Assembly (NCBI GenBank): GCA_029565675.1 | Contig: JAKQNP010000002.1 | Span: 62,001-126,000 of the forward strand | Origin: a bacterium | Lineage (GTDB): Bacteria; Zhuqueibacterota; Zhuqueibacteria; Residuimicrobiales; Oceaniaggregativiventaceae | DNA length: 64,000 bases | Reading direction: 5' to 3' | Part shown: positions 27,227 to 34,698 of the stretch, in pieces | Numbering within the stretch: position 1 is the stretch's first letter | Layout: every line of letters starts with the position of its first letter | Notes under the pieces: generated by a model | What the model was told of the DNA's origin: nothing | What the model saw: only the letters and a program-made list of their open reading frames with translations | The model's database searches: none | Program-made: the position numbers and the translations under genes

Positions 27227-28249
27227 ATGGTTTTTTACCGCAAAATAACAGTGATGGTGGTGCTGCTGCTGTCTTTCGGCGTTTCAGCGCGGGGTGAGGA
27301 TGGCAAGTATGCAGGTGCTGCACTGGAATTGGGTCTTGGTGCGCGCCCCCTGGCCATGGGGGAGGCGGTGGTGGCGGTGAGCGGTGACGGTCCGCTTTTC
27401 TACTACAATCCGGCCTTGTCGGCTCTGCTGCAGCGGCCACAACTGCAGTTGATGTATGCACCAACTTTTGGCGGTGTTGCAGACCCAATGGCGCACTACC
27501 ACCACGCCGGAGCAGTGTTCTCTCTGCCCGGGCAAGCCAGTCTCGGTGTCAGCTGGACGCGCTTCAGCGTGGATGAAATTCCGATCTATCCAAAACTCAA
27601 CAGCGCAATGACTGCGGATCGCCTGCACCAGAAAAACCTGCGGCCTTCTGGCGAACCGCTCGGCACATTCACCGACACAGAAGATGTCTATTATTTCACT
27701 TTCAGCAAACTCTGGCAGCCGACTCTGCCGTTAGGATGGCTTTTTATCGATCTGCCGCTGCAAATTCCCATGGGTTTCAATCTCAAGGTCTTGCGGCAAT
27801 CTGCATTCGGCCATTCTGCTTCAGGACTGGGAGTGGACTGGGGAACATTGCTCAAATTCAACCTTGCCACTCTTTTTGATCGGCGTGCACTTGGCGATCT
27901 CGGTATTGGTGTCTCGGTCACGGACATCAGCCGGACAGCGATTCTTTGGGATACCAAACATGAAGATCGCATTCGAACCGCCGTGCGCAGCGGCATCTCC
28001 TATCAACAACCTCTGCGCCGAATCAACGGCGAATTGACTCTCTGTTGGACCCGTTATGAAAAATATCAAACCCTCAATTTGTGGGGTCTGGAAGTGCAGT
28101 CGCATGGCCTGGCGCTGCGCGCCGGCAAGAATCGCGATGGATTCACTGCCGGGGCCGGCGTGCGGCTCTGGCGGATGCAGGTCGATTATGCCTTTGTTAC
28201 CCTGGAAATGGACGGAGTTCACCGCTTGAGCTGCAATCTGACCTTTTAA
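27227..28249 (+). CDS. porV: PorV-like T9SS outer-membrane shuttle protein
   Basis: A 340-residue barrel of the PorV/PorQ family, coded 21 bp after porU. A signal peptide covers about residues 1-24. The family block LGARPLAMGEAVVAV...GPLFYYNPAL follows (about 35-66), then beta strands to a C-terminal aromatic end (LSCNLTF). In known systems PorV takes folded cargo from SprA and delivers it to PorU. The tight linkage to porU makes this the most likely functional PorV of the three family members in the window. The start at 27227 has a poor ribosome-binding site; translation may be coupled to porU. Confidence 0.78.
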   Translation: MVFYRKITVMVVLLLSFGVSARGEDGKYAGAALELGLGARPLAMGEAVVAVSGDGPLFYYNPALSALLQRPQLQLMYAPTFGGVADPMAHYHHAGAVFSLPGQASLGVSWTRFSVDEIPIYPKLNSAMTADRLHQKNLRPSGEPLGTFTDTEDVYYFTFSKLWQPTLPLGWLFIDLPLQIPMGFNLKVLRQSAFGHSASGLGVDWGTLLKFNLATLFDRRALGDLGIGVSVTDISRTAILWDTKHEDRIRTAVRSGISYQQPLRRINGELTLCWTRYEKYQTLNLWGLEVQSHGLALRAGKNRDGFTAGAGVRLWRMQVDYAFVTLEMDGVHRLSCNLTF

Positions 28250-28265
28250 CGGCTGGGAGATCGCC

Positions 28266-28964
28266 ATGCAGATCAACAAGAGCGTTTTTGCCGCTTTGGT
28301 GATCGCGGTGCTGCTGGGCTGTGAAGAACAGAGCACTGAACCGCGCCGCGAATTGCCTGCGCCGTTTCTCATCGCCAGCCCTGACGATATGTCGCCTGCT
28401 GAACGGGGCATCGATGCCGTTGCAGAAAACAATGGAATACAACTGCAATGGGTGCAGGACGACCGGTTCGTGCAAATTTTGTTCTATCGCCGCGCCATGG
28501 ATGAGAAGGATTTTATCGGTCTGGCCTCAGCTGCGGTAGAGGATACGATCTATATCGATACGAACGTGGAACTGAACAAGCGCTATTTTTATTTCGCCAC
28601 TGGTTTGGATGCGCAAAACCACATCGGGCCGCCTTCCGATACCCTCGATTACCAGTTGGTCGCCAAAGCGACCAATCTGCGCTACTTGGAGGAGCCGAAT
28701 CTGTTCTATTGGCAATTGACCGATTATTTGCCCGACCGATACATTCTTAAGCTTTATGATGATGAAACAAATCAACCTGTCTGGTTTTCGCAGGTTCAAT
28801 CGTCCTATTCCGGCCTGGAAGAACAGGTCAAATACAACTGGGATGGCCAAAGCGCCTTAGCGCAACTGCAACGGCAACGCCGCTATCGATGGCGGATTGA
28901 CATTGTCGGCCCGTCGATTCGTTCAGGAAGTGAATCCGATTGGCAGCGCTTCACTTTGCCCTGA
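28266..28964 (+). CDS. Small lipoprotein of the porU-porV operon
   Basis: A 232-residue protein. The N terminus carries a signal with a lipobox VLLGC (Cys19), so it should be a lipoprotein anchored after processing. The body contains one or two fibronectin-type-III-like segments (GIQLQWVQDDRFVQILFYRR; RYFYFATGLDAQNHIGPPSD) and no catalytic motif. It starts 16 bp after the porV stop, with GGGAGA as ribosome-binding site, and is the last gene of the operon. No T9SS lipoprotein I know (for example PorK, PorE) matches it. A role with PorU/PorV is inferred from position only. Confidence 0.65.
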   Translation: MQINKSVFAALVIAVLLGCEEQSTEPRRELPAPFLIASPDDMSPAERGIDAVAENNGIQLQWVQDDRFVQILFYRRAMDEKDFIGLASAAVEDTIYIDTNVELNKRYFYFATGLDAQNHIGPPSDTLDYQLVAKATNLRYLEEPNLFYWQLTDYLPDRYILKLYDDETNQPVWFSQVQSSYSGLEEQVKYNWDGQSALAQLQRQRRYRWRIDIVGPSIRSGSESDWQRFTLP

Positions 28965-29015
28965 GCTGAGCGGGTCAATCCCATTTTCGCGAAAGCTCAC
29001 AAGTGTAGATTTATC

Positions 29016-29043
29016 TTGACTCTTAAATAAAAAATAGTAGATT
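29016..29043 (+). promoter_or_regulatory. Sigma70-type promoter
   Basis: TTGACT at 29016-29021, a 16-bp spacer, TAGATT at 29038-29043. It is about 70 bp ahead of the barrel-protein gene at 29113. Between promoter and gene lies GGTGACACC (29074-29082), which shares TGGTGTCAC (read on the other strand) with the dyad at 39634. Confidence 0.6.
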
Positions 29044-29112
29044 TTAAGTAAAGTTGTATTCTATTTAGTCCTGGGTGACACCATTTTTTTGACTTGTCCC
29101 GGAGGAAAGGCC

Positions 29113-30297
29113 ATGAAAACCGTAAGGCCCGCATTGCTGCTTGTATTTTTGCTGCTCTTTGCTACTGCTGCGCAGGCGACACTGATCAATGGCGGAAGAG
29201 GTTTACCGCATACAAAAGCGGCATGGGTTCAGGAACGGACCCATCTTTCACTGTTGGCTCATTCTCGTTTTTGGGGCAAAGTCAGCCAATATGTGAACAA
29301 GGATACAGGCTTGGATGATGCAACGACGATCTGGGATGTGCAGGGTTTGGTGAGTTTGAACTACGGTTTGGGAAAACATTTCGATCTGACTCTCACTCCC
29401 ATCGCCTACCAGGATGTCCATCAGGGTGCCACCGAAGAGTATCCCTGGGACACTTTTTTGGCGCTCAAACTCGGCTCTCTTGGTCCAAAGGCGAGTTCCT
29501 TGAATTATGGTTTCGAACTCGGAGCCCGTTTCCCGACCGGAGAACGGCACAACGTCATTTATGAAGACTATACCGCCGGTACCATCGAGGTCGGCTTGAA
29601 CAGTTTGCTCAGCTACGCTTACGACCCGCTCTATCCCGAGGATGCTCTCAATGTGCATGCCAATCTCGGCTATTGGCATCACAACGATGCAGGGGAAAAA
29701 TTGATACCCTCGATTCTGCACCCGGAGAACAACGTCATCCATCCCAGCCAGCACGTGAAATATGGCCTTGGGTTTGTCATTCCGACTGCAGATTTTAATT
29801 ATGGTTTGGAGATGTATGGAAAGTGGTGGATCCAAAAACCGCCGCGCGCTGCGGCCAGCCGGGAAAATTATGCCTATATCAACGCCAGTGTGGCCTATAA
29901 AGCCGCCCGTTGGTTCTCCTTCATTGTTTCCGGCGACTATCGCCTGACCGCGGACCGCAACGAAACCACCCTGGAGCAACGCCTCCCGGAAGTGGGCACG
30001 CCGAATTACAACACCTGGCGGGTCAATGTGGGCGGCAAATTCGTTCTTTTGCCCACCTCGGTCTATCGCACCAATGAACGCGATATCTTGATGCAAAAAG
30101 CCGAAAGCCGCCGCGAGCTGTTCGAACAAATCATTCGCGAACGACGCGAAACCGAGTCGGCTGAAGAGGAATTGGAGCGCATCCGCGAAGAACGGCGCAA
30201 AGCGGAACGCGAACTCGAACGTCTGCGCAAGATTTTGGAAGGCAAGGAACCCGAGGGAAGTCTGGAAAGTTTGCGCCAAAGCCTTGAGCCCAAATGA
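29113..30297 (+). CDS. Predicted outer-membrane barrel protein with coiled-coil C terminus
   Basis: A 394-residue protein. The ATG at 29113 follows GGAGGAAAGGCC and starts a signal peptide ending near residue 22 (ATAAQA). Residues 25-325 are beta-rich, with repeated aromatic/Gly strands (GLGKHFDLTLTPIAYQD, YGFELGARFPTGE, RWFSFIVSGDYRLTAD), as in a porin-like or transporter-like barrel. Residues about 330-394 are a highly charged heptad-like helix (RERRETESAEEELERIREE), a rare ending for a barrel. It is monocistronic, with its own promoter and terminator. The family is not recognised. The tail could be a periplasmic coiled coil contacting peptidoglycan or partners. Confidence 0.65.
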   Translation: MKTVRPALLLVFLLLFATAAQATLINGGRGLPHTKAAWVQERTHLSLLAHSRFWGKVSQYVNKDTGLDDATTIWDVQGLVSLNYGLGKHFDLTLTPIAYQDVHQGATEEYPWDTFLALKLGSLGPKASSLNYGFELGARFPTGERHNVIYEDYTAGTIEVGLNSLLSYAYDPLYPEDALNVHANLGYWHHNDAGEKLIPSILHPENNVIHPSQHVKYGLGFVIPTADFNYGLEMYGKWWIQKPPRAAASRENYAYINASVAYKAARWFSFIVSGDYRLTADRNETTLEQRLPEVGTPNYNTWRVNVGGKFVLLPTSVYRTNERDILMQKAESRRELFEQIIRERRETESAEEELERIREERRKAERELERLRKILEGKEPEGSLESLRQSLEPK

Positions 30298-30318
30298 TCC
30301 GGCAAAATATTTTTATTT

Positions 30319-30345
30319 AGCCGCGCCGATGCGCGGCTTTTTTTT
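30319..30345 (+). terminator. Rho-independent terminator of the barrel gene
   Basis: AGCCGCGC (30319-30326), loop CGAT, GCGCGGCT (30331-30338), then a run of eight T. It starts 22 nt after the stop codon at 30297. Confidence 0.92.
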
Positions 30346-30652
30346 GCCCTCTCGGCAAGCTTTGTTCGAGCTAGAAACGCTTTGTCTTTTGAATCGATCG
30401 ATAAGGTCACAGCCCGGCCGAGCGGAACTCGTTCTCAAAATTGCAGCATGGCCCCAAGAACCTGATTCGGCAACCAGGAAGCGCTGTGACCTCACGGTCC
30501 CAACTTGAGCAAATCAGCCTCCTCAACCAATCCGTAAAGCAATGGCGCAACAGGAGCGCGCTGCGGTGCTGGAGCGCTTTTGTGCAGGATGGCGCTTTGC
30601 GGCAGGAGGGTATTCCTGTGGCGAGAAAAAGTTAAATGAATCTGGTTTTGCA
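30346..30652. other. Gene-free stretch between convergent genes
   Basis: About 307 bp between two terminators. Short open frames here have no ribosome-binding sites and no protein-like composition. I see no repeat or RNA gene. Confidence 0.4.
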
Positions 30653-30693
30653 TAAAAAAAGCCCTGATCGAATTCAATCGATCAGGGCTTTTT
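30653..30693 (-). terminator. Bidirectional terminator of module B
   Basis: AGCCCTGATCGA (30659-30670), loop ATTCAA, TCGATCAGGGCT (30677-30688): a perfect 12-bp stem flanked by A7 on the left and T6 on the right. It serves the minus-strand gene ending at 30713 and could stop readthrough from the other side too. Confidence 0.93.
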
Positions 30694-30712
30694 TGTCTTT
30701 CTGTTGACGAGG

Positions 30713-33403
30713 TTATTTTACCAGCAGCATCCGTTTGGCGATCAGCTGGGTTTTAACCTGCAGTGCATAGATATACAAGCCACTGGGGACTTTCTGCCCT
30801 GCATGATCTGTACCATCCCAGTTGACAGCATAGCTTCCGGCAGCCGCCATGCCATCGACCAATGTCTTGATCTCCTGTCCTTGCAGATTGTAAATCTTCA
30901 GGGAGACCTTTTCGGTCGAATTCAAGGTGTAGGCGATGGTGGTCGTCGGGTTGAATGGGTTGGGATAGTTCTGGCTAAGCTGAAAATCGACCGGCAGCGA
31001 TTCGCGGTTCGGTTTGGCGACATCGGTCAATTGATTTTCAAAACGCAGAACCAATCCGTTGTCGGTGAACACATAGCCAAAGTCGGGACTGCCGAAGACG
31101 CCGGATAACATATAATCGTTATCCTGAACTTCGGTTGGGATTGTCACTTTGGTCCAGGTTGTGCCCAAATCGGAGGTAAAATAGACGCCGAGATCATCCA
31201 GGCCCATGATGATATTGCTGTTGGGGATGGCAACGACGCCGTTGCACCAGCTGGATGAGGAAGTGTCGGGTTTGTTGGTGACCGTCCAGGTTGCGCCGCC
31301 GTCTGTGGAGGCAACCACATTGCCGCGGCGGTCTGCGATCAGGCCGTTGTTTTCATCGCTGAAGGCGATGGCGCGTGGGTAGGTGGGAATCACTTCGGTT
31401 GAGATGGTGTAGCTATCCCAGGTTGCGCCCGAATCTTTTGAACGAAAAACGAATGAAGCATTATAGTCCGTGTTGGTGGCTGCTACCCAAATGTTTTGCC
31501 CGACTGTGCAACTGGCTAGGCCCCAGGTATAGTAGGCATAGGCCGCGCCCAAAAAGTCGATTCCTTCGATGAGTGTCCAGGAAGAGCCCTGATCGATGGA
31601 ACGCACAAAGTGCATGTTGCCGTTGGGCTCAAAGTCGCCGACCGCTACAGCCGCATCACCGACCACGCGCAGAGCATCAAACCAGCCGGGTGCTCCCAAC
31701 GCGGGATTGATCATGTAGGAATAGACTTCGCTAAAGGTTGCACCGCCGTCTTCGCTTTTCCAGATCTGTCCCTCGGCGGTGGCGACGATGGCGATATCGG
31801 CGTTGAACGCGTCCATCTGCGCAGCGCGGCCGGGAATGGGAGTGGCGTTGTGGGTAAAGGTCTTGCCGCCATCGACAGAACGGAAAATCCAGGTTTCCTT
31901 GGTGGTGGTATTGGTGCCCAAAAACCAGACGGTCTGGTTGTTGTCGAGGATTCTGCCTTGTTTGAAGGCAAGACCGGTTGGCGCCTCGCCGTTGAGCAAA
32001 ACCTCAGACGCGACCACCATGTTGCCGATCTGCGGGGTCGATGGAATGAAATCGAGGACGACGATCGGCTTGGTGCCCAGGTTGGGGAAGGCGCCGGCAT
32101 CGGTGCTGGAGGTGTAGAGCACTTCCAGCTGCGGATCGTTGTCGATGTTGGCCAGGTTGACGACAGACCAGATGCCTGCTTCGGCATATTCGGAATCGAT
32201 AACTTCAAAGGCATAGTTGGCCGGATCGGTAATGTCGCCGCCCTTGTAGGCGAGATGAAAGATGCTGGCATTGGGCGTCGAGGCGCGGGAACCATAGATG
32301 AAATCGAGGAGGCCATCGCCGTCGATGTCGCCCGATGCGCCGCCCCAGGGACCGCGGGTGCCGCTGGGCCACCAGGCGCTGACGTTGATGAGCTCGGTGT
32401 GTTTCAGACTGTCACCCTCTTCCTGGAGGAGATAGATGCTCTTGTGGGCATCAACGCCCCAATCATAAACGGGGGCGATGATCTCCATCACGCCGTCTTT
32501 ATCGAGATCGACAACCTGGGCAGACTGGACCGAGGCGCCTCCGGCCATCGGTTGCAGCTTTTTGTATTCCCACATCGATCCCGTCCAGGTGTATTTGGAG
32601 ACTTCGACTTCGCAAAAGCTGTAGATATTGGGCCCGATCGCCACCACGTCCCACTTGTTCTCAGTGGTTCCAGCCTGCAGGTCGAAATCGAGACCGCTGA
32701 CTTCCAGCGTCCACTCTTCCGATCCGTCGCCGGTGTCCGGAATATCGCTGACCGATACAACGCCGCAATAGTAGCCGCCGTTGTTGCCGGCGCGGTCGGC
32801 AAAAATGAATTCATCGACGCCGTCGTCATCTGGATCGGCGATGATCGCCTGGATCGGCCGAATGTTGACATTGTCTTCACCGGCTATTGTCCACTTGGCA
32901 TTGGGCAGATAAGCTCCTGCACCATCATCGACACCCAGCACATCGCTGCCGTCCCCTGCGACTTCATAGACCAGGATGCGGGCTGGATTGAGGCTCGTGG
33001 TTCCAGAGGTGTTGTTGACGATGCCCCAGATGATTTCGTGTTTGCCGTCCTTGTCCAGATCGGCCACATTCAGAGTCGGCCAGGTGTTCTGTTTTTCGAC
33101 CGGGGCAACTGCTTTCCATACCACAACCCACTCGTCGCCTTGTTTTTCCAGTTTGTAGATACGCGGGATCATTTCATCCGGTTTGTCATTCCAGTTGTCG
33201 TTGATCAGATAGATTTCGGTTTGGCCGTCGCCATCGAGATCGACACCAGAGACCATGTTGCCGGTACCACCGATGTTCAGGTCTGTCTCCGGTACTGGAA
33301 TTTCACCGCTGCGGACAAATTGGCCCTGAGCGAGACCTGCGAATGCGACGAAAGAGAGCGCGACCAGAACCGTAAAAAACGCAGTAGCTTTGTTGACTTT
33401 CAT
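30713..33403 (-). CDS. Secreted FG-GAP/BNR-repeat protein with T9SS sorting domain (module B)
   Basis: An 896-residue protein. The ATG at 33403 has a strong AAGGAGGT site and begins a signal peptide (KVNKATAFFTVLVALSF...LAQ). The first half has FG-GAP/VCBS-like calcium loops (GVDLDGDGQTEIYL, VADLDKDGKHEIIW, SGDIDGDGLLDFIYG), typical of a beta-propeller. The second half has BNR/sialidase-type Asp boxes (SVDGGKTF, SEDGGATF, SKDSGATW, STDGGATW), a second propeller. The C terminus is a classic type IX sorting domain (NYPNPFNPTTTIAYTL ... GLYIYALQV ... KRMLLVK). No sialidase active-site set is evident, so it is more likely a binding or structural protein. It is last in module B, after a 247-bp structured gap. 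Confidence 0.83.
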   Translation of the reverse strand: MKVNKATAFFTVLVALSFVAFAGLAQGQFVRSGEIPVPETDLNIGGTGNMVSGVDLDGDGQTEIYLINDNWNDKPDEMIPRIYKLEKQGDEWVVVWKAVAPVEKQNTWPTLNVADLDKDGKHEIIWGIVNNTSGTTSLNPARILVYEVAGDGSDVLGVDDGAGAYLPNAKWTIAGEDNVNIRPIQAIIADPDDDGVDEFIFADRAGNNGGYYCGVVSVSDIPDTGDGSEEWTLEVSGLDFDLQAGTTENKWDVVAIGPNIYSFCEVEVSKYTWTGSMWEYKKLQPMAGGASVQSAQVVDLDKDGVMEIIAPVYDWGVDAHKSIYLLQEEGDSLKHTELINVSAWWPSGTRGPWGGASGDIDGDGLLDFIYGSRASTPNASIFHLAYKGGDITDPANYAFEVIDSEYAEAGIWSVVNLANIDNDPQLEVLYTSSTDAGAFPNLGTKPIVVLDFIPSTPQIGNMVVASEVLLNGEAPTGLAFKQGRILDNNQTVWFLGTNTTTKETWIFRSVDGGKTFTHNATPIPGRAAQMDAFNADIAIVATAEGQIWKSEDGGATFSEVYSYMINPALGAPGWFDALRVVGDAAVAVGDFEPNGNMHFVRSIDQGSSWTLIEGIDFLGAAYAYYTWGLASCTVGQNIWVAATNTDYNASFVFRSKDSGATWDSYTISTEVIPTYPRAIAFSDENNGLIADRRGNVVASTDGGATWTVTNKPDTSSSSWCNGVVAIPNSNIIMGLDDLGVYFTSDLGTTWTKVTIPTEVQDNDYMLSGVFGSPDFGYVFTDNGLVLRFENQLTDVAKPNRESLPVDFQLSQNYPNPFNPTTTIAYTLNSTEKVSLKIYNLQGQEIKTLVDGMAAAGSYAVNWDGTDHAGQKVPSGLYIYALQVKTQLIAKRMLLVK

Positions 33404-33650
33404 AGTGATAACCTCCTTGCGTTTGGCTTGGATAGTTGGGAGGGCAATCTGATCATCGGGCTTGTGGTGCAACTCATCAGTGCCAGCCTCTGGCGCTCAA
33501 GAGTGCCGACAAAAACCGCGCTGCTGGTGATGGTCGAAACGATCGATACAATCCCTACCCTTTGTGTTTAAGCAAGTGGATTGCCCGAAATAGGAGCGCT
33601 TGGTCACCTCCTTCCCGCTGGTTGCTTGATCCTATTGCGTCTTTGTCGGA
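33404..33650 (-). promoter_or_regulatory. Structured leader ahead of the FG-GAP/BNR gene
   Basis: On the minus strand it holds AAGGAGGTGACC (plus-strand 33602-33613), nearly the full complement of the 16S rRNA 3' end, but no start codon follows at a usable distance. It is framed by AATAGGA/TCCTATT arms (33589-33595 and 33630-33636) that could enclose it in a stem. A small GCCAG/CTGGC hairpin lies at 33482-33494. The true ribosome-binding site of the gene is at about 33411-33418. Confidence 0.4.
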
Positions 33651-34640
33651 TTAGAAATTTAACGATAAAGAAAATCGATGAATATCCTGCAAAACTCCCA
33701 GATCGGCATAGGCATAGTCGATTGCGGCGCGCGCACCGCCGACCAGCGGTGTGCAGATGCCGGCGCCGAAACACAAGCCGCCCTCGTCGGATTCAATTTG
33801 ATAGCCGCTGCGCAGGAAAAAAGAGTCTTTAAAGCTGTACTCGGCACCGAGGTTGTACTGTTCCAGATTGTTGTTCGGATGGATCATGTCTACCGCAGTG
33901 GTCAGCTTGCTGTTGTCGCGGTTGAGGATATCCAGCGAGATGCCGAAGCGAAAATTGATCGGCATGGAATGCGATTCAAAGCTTTTGGGTTTGTTGACAT
34001 CGACCGAGCGGGGGTCGCTGTAATCGATAAAGTCACCCGAATAGGTGATATCCGGGCCGAAATGAAGAATGGACATGCCCAGTTTCATCCCATGGAAACC
34101 GGTTTCATAGAGAGTGCCGATATCCACTGCAAAAGAAGTATAGCCGTTTTCCCAATATTTTTCATGCACCACTTTCCCGCTGACACCGATCGATACCCGA
34201 TCGGTGAGCAGTCGGGCATAGGCAAGCCCGACGCTGTAATTGGAGATTGCGAAAGAGGATCCGGTGCCGTTGGGCTGATCGATGGTGGTGATTTCCATGT
34301 CTTCGGTCATCAGATTGACAGCGTGCAGAGCAAAGACGCCGATATTTTTGATGTTCATGGCATAGGAGAGGCCAACCATGGAGATTTCCGCCGGCCACTG
34401 ATTGTAGGCGGTGAACAGATTGCGGTTTTCGACATGCGCCAGCCCGGCGGGATTCCAGAATACCGCTCCGGCATCGTCGGCCAGCGATGTAAAGGCTGAT
34501 CCCATACCGGTCGCCCGTGCGCCCATGCCGATTTCGAGAAACTGTGCCGCCGCTGTTCCCACCGGCGCGAATCCCTGGGCAAAGACCAGTCCTGTCGCGC
34601 AGAGCGCCAGAAGCAGAGTCGCCATAACTTTTTTCATCAT
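33651..34640 (-). CDS. PorV/PorQ-family outer-membrane protein (module B)
   Basis: A 329-residue paralogue of the genes at 1478 and 27227. The signal peptide ends near residue 22 (TGLVFAQ). The family block GARATGMGSAFTSLADDAG followed by VFWNPAGLAHV comes next. Later strands match the module A copy: DIGTLYETGFHGMKLGMSI here against DFGTLYRTGYKSLKFGMSV there. Both end in a DYAY/DYSY ... RF strand pair. The start at 34640 follows GAGGATAGACGA. It lies 58 bp after the secreted-protein gene in the same operon. Its presence in both receptor modules suggests a module-specific job, not the housekeeping PorV role. Confidence 0.78.
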   Translation of the reverse strand: MMKKVMATLLLALCATGLVFAQGFAPVGTAAAQFLEIGMGARATGMGSAFTSLADDAGAVFWNPAGLAHVENRNLFTAYNQWPAEISMVGLSYAMNIKNIGVFALHAVNLMTEDMEITTIDQPNGTGSSFAISNYSVGLAYARLLTDRVSIGVSGKVVHEKYWENGYTSFAVDIGTLYETGFHGMKLGMSILHFGPDITYSGDFIDYSDPRSVDVNKPKSFESHSMPINFRFGISLDILNRDNSKLTTAVDMIHPNNNLEQYNLGAEYSFKDSFFLRSGYQIESDEGGLCFGAGICTPLVGGARAAIDYAYADLGVLQDIHRFSLSLNF

Positions 34641-34698
34641 TCGTCTATCCTCAATTTTATCATGATCGGCCTGATGCTTTTGCCTGGATCATCAGGCA

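Noticed and set aside
31610-33571. A 653-codon open frame on the + strand, opposite the FG-GAP/BNR gene
   Set aside because: It mirrors the real minus-strand gene, which has a signal peptide, Asp-box repeats, a sorting domain and a strong ribosome-binding site. The antisense frame is open because of Asp/Gly-rich codon use and has no recognisable domains.
33597-33614. Resemblance of GCGCTTGGTCACCTCCTT to the 3' end of 16S rRNA
   Set aside because: Only about 18 bases match and there is no other rRNA sequence nearby. It is better explained as the complement of a strong Shine-Dalgarno-like sequence on the minus strand.
33589-33636. Possible riboswitch (for example c-di-GMP type) in the leader of the FG-GAP/BNR gene
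   Set aside because: The stems are short and the conserved core bases of known classes are not present in order, so I report only an unexplained structured leader.
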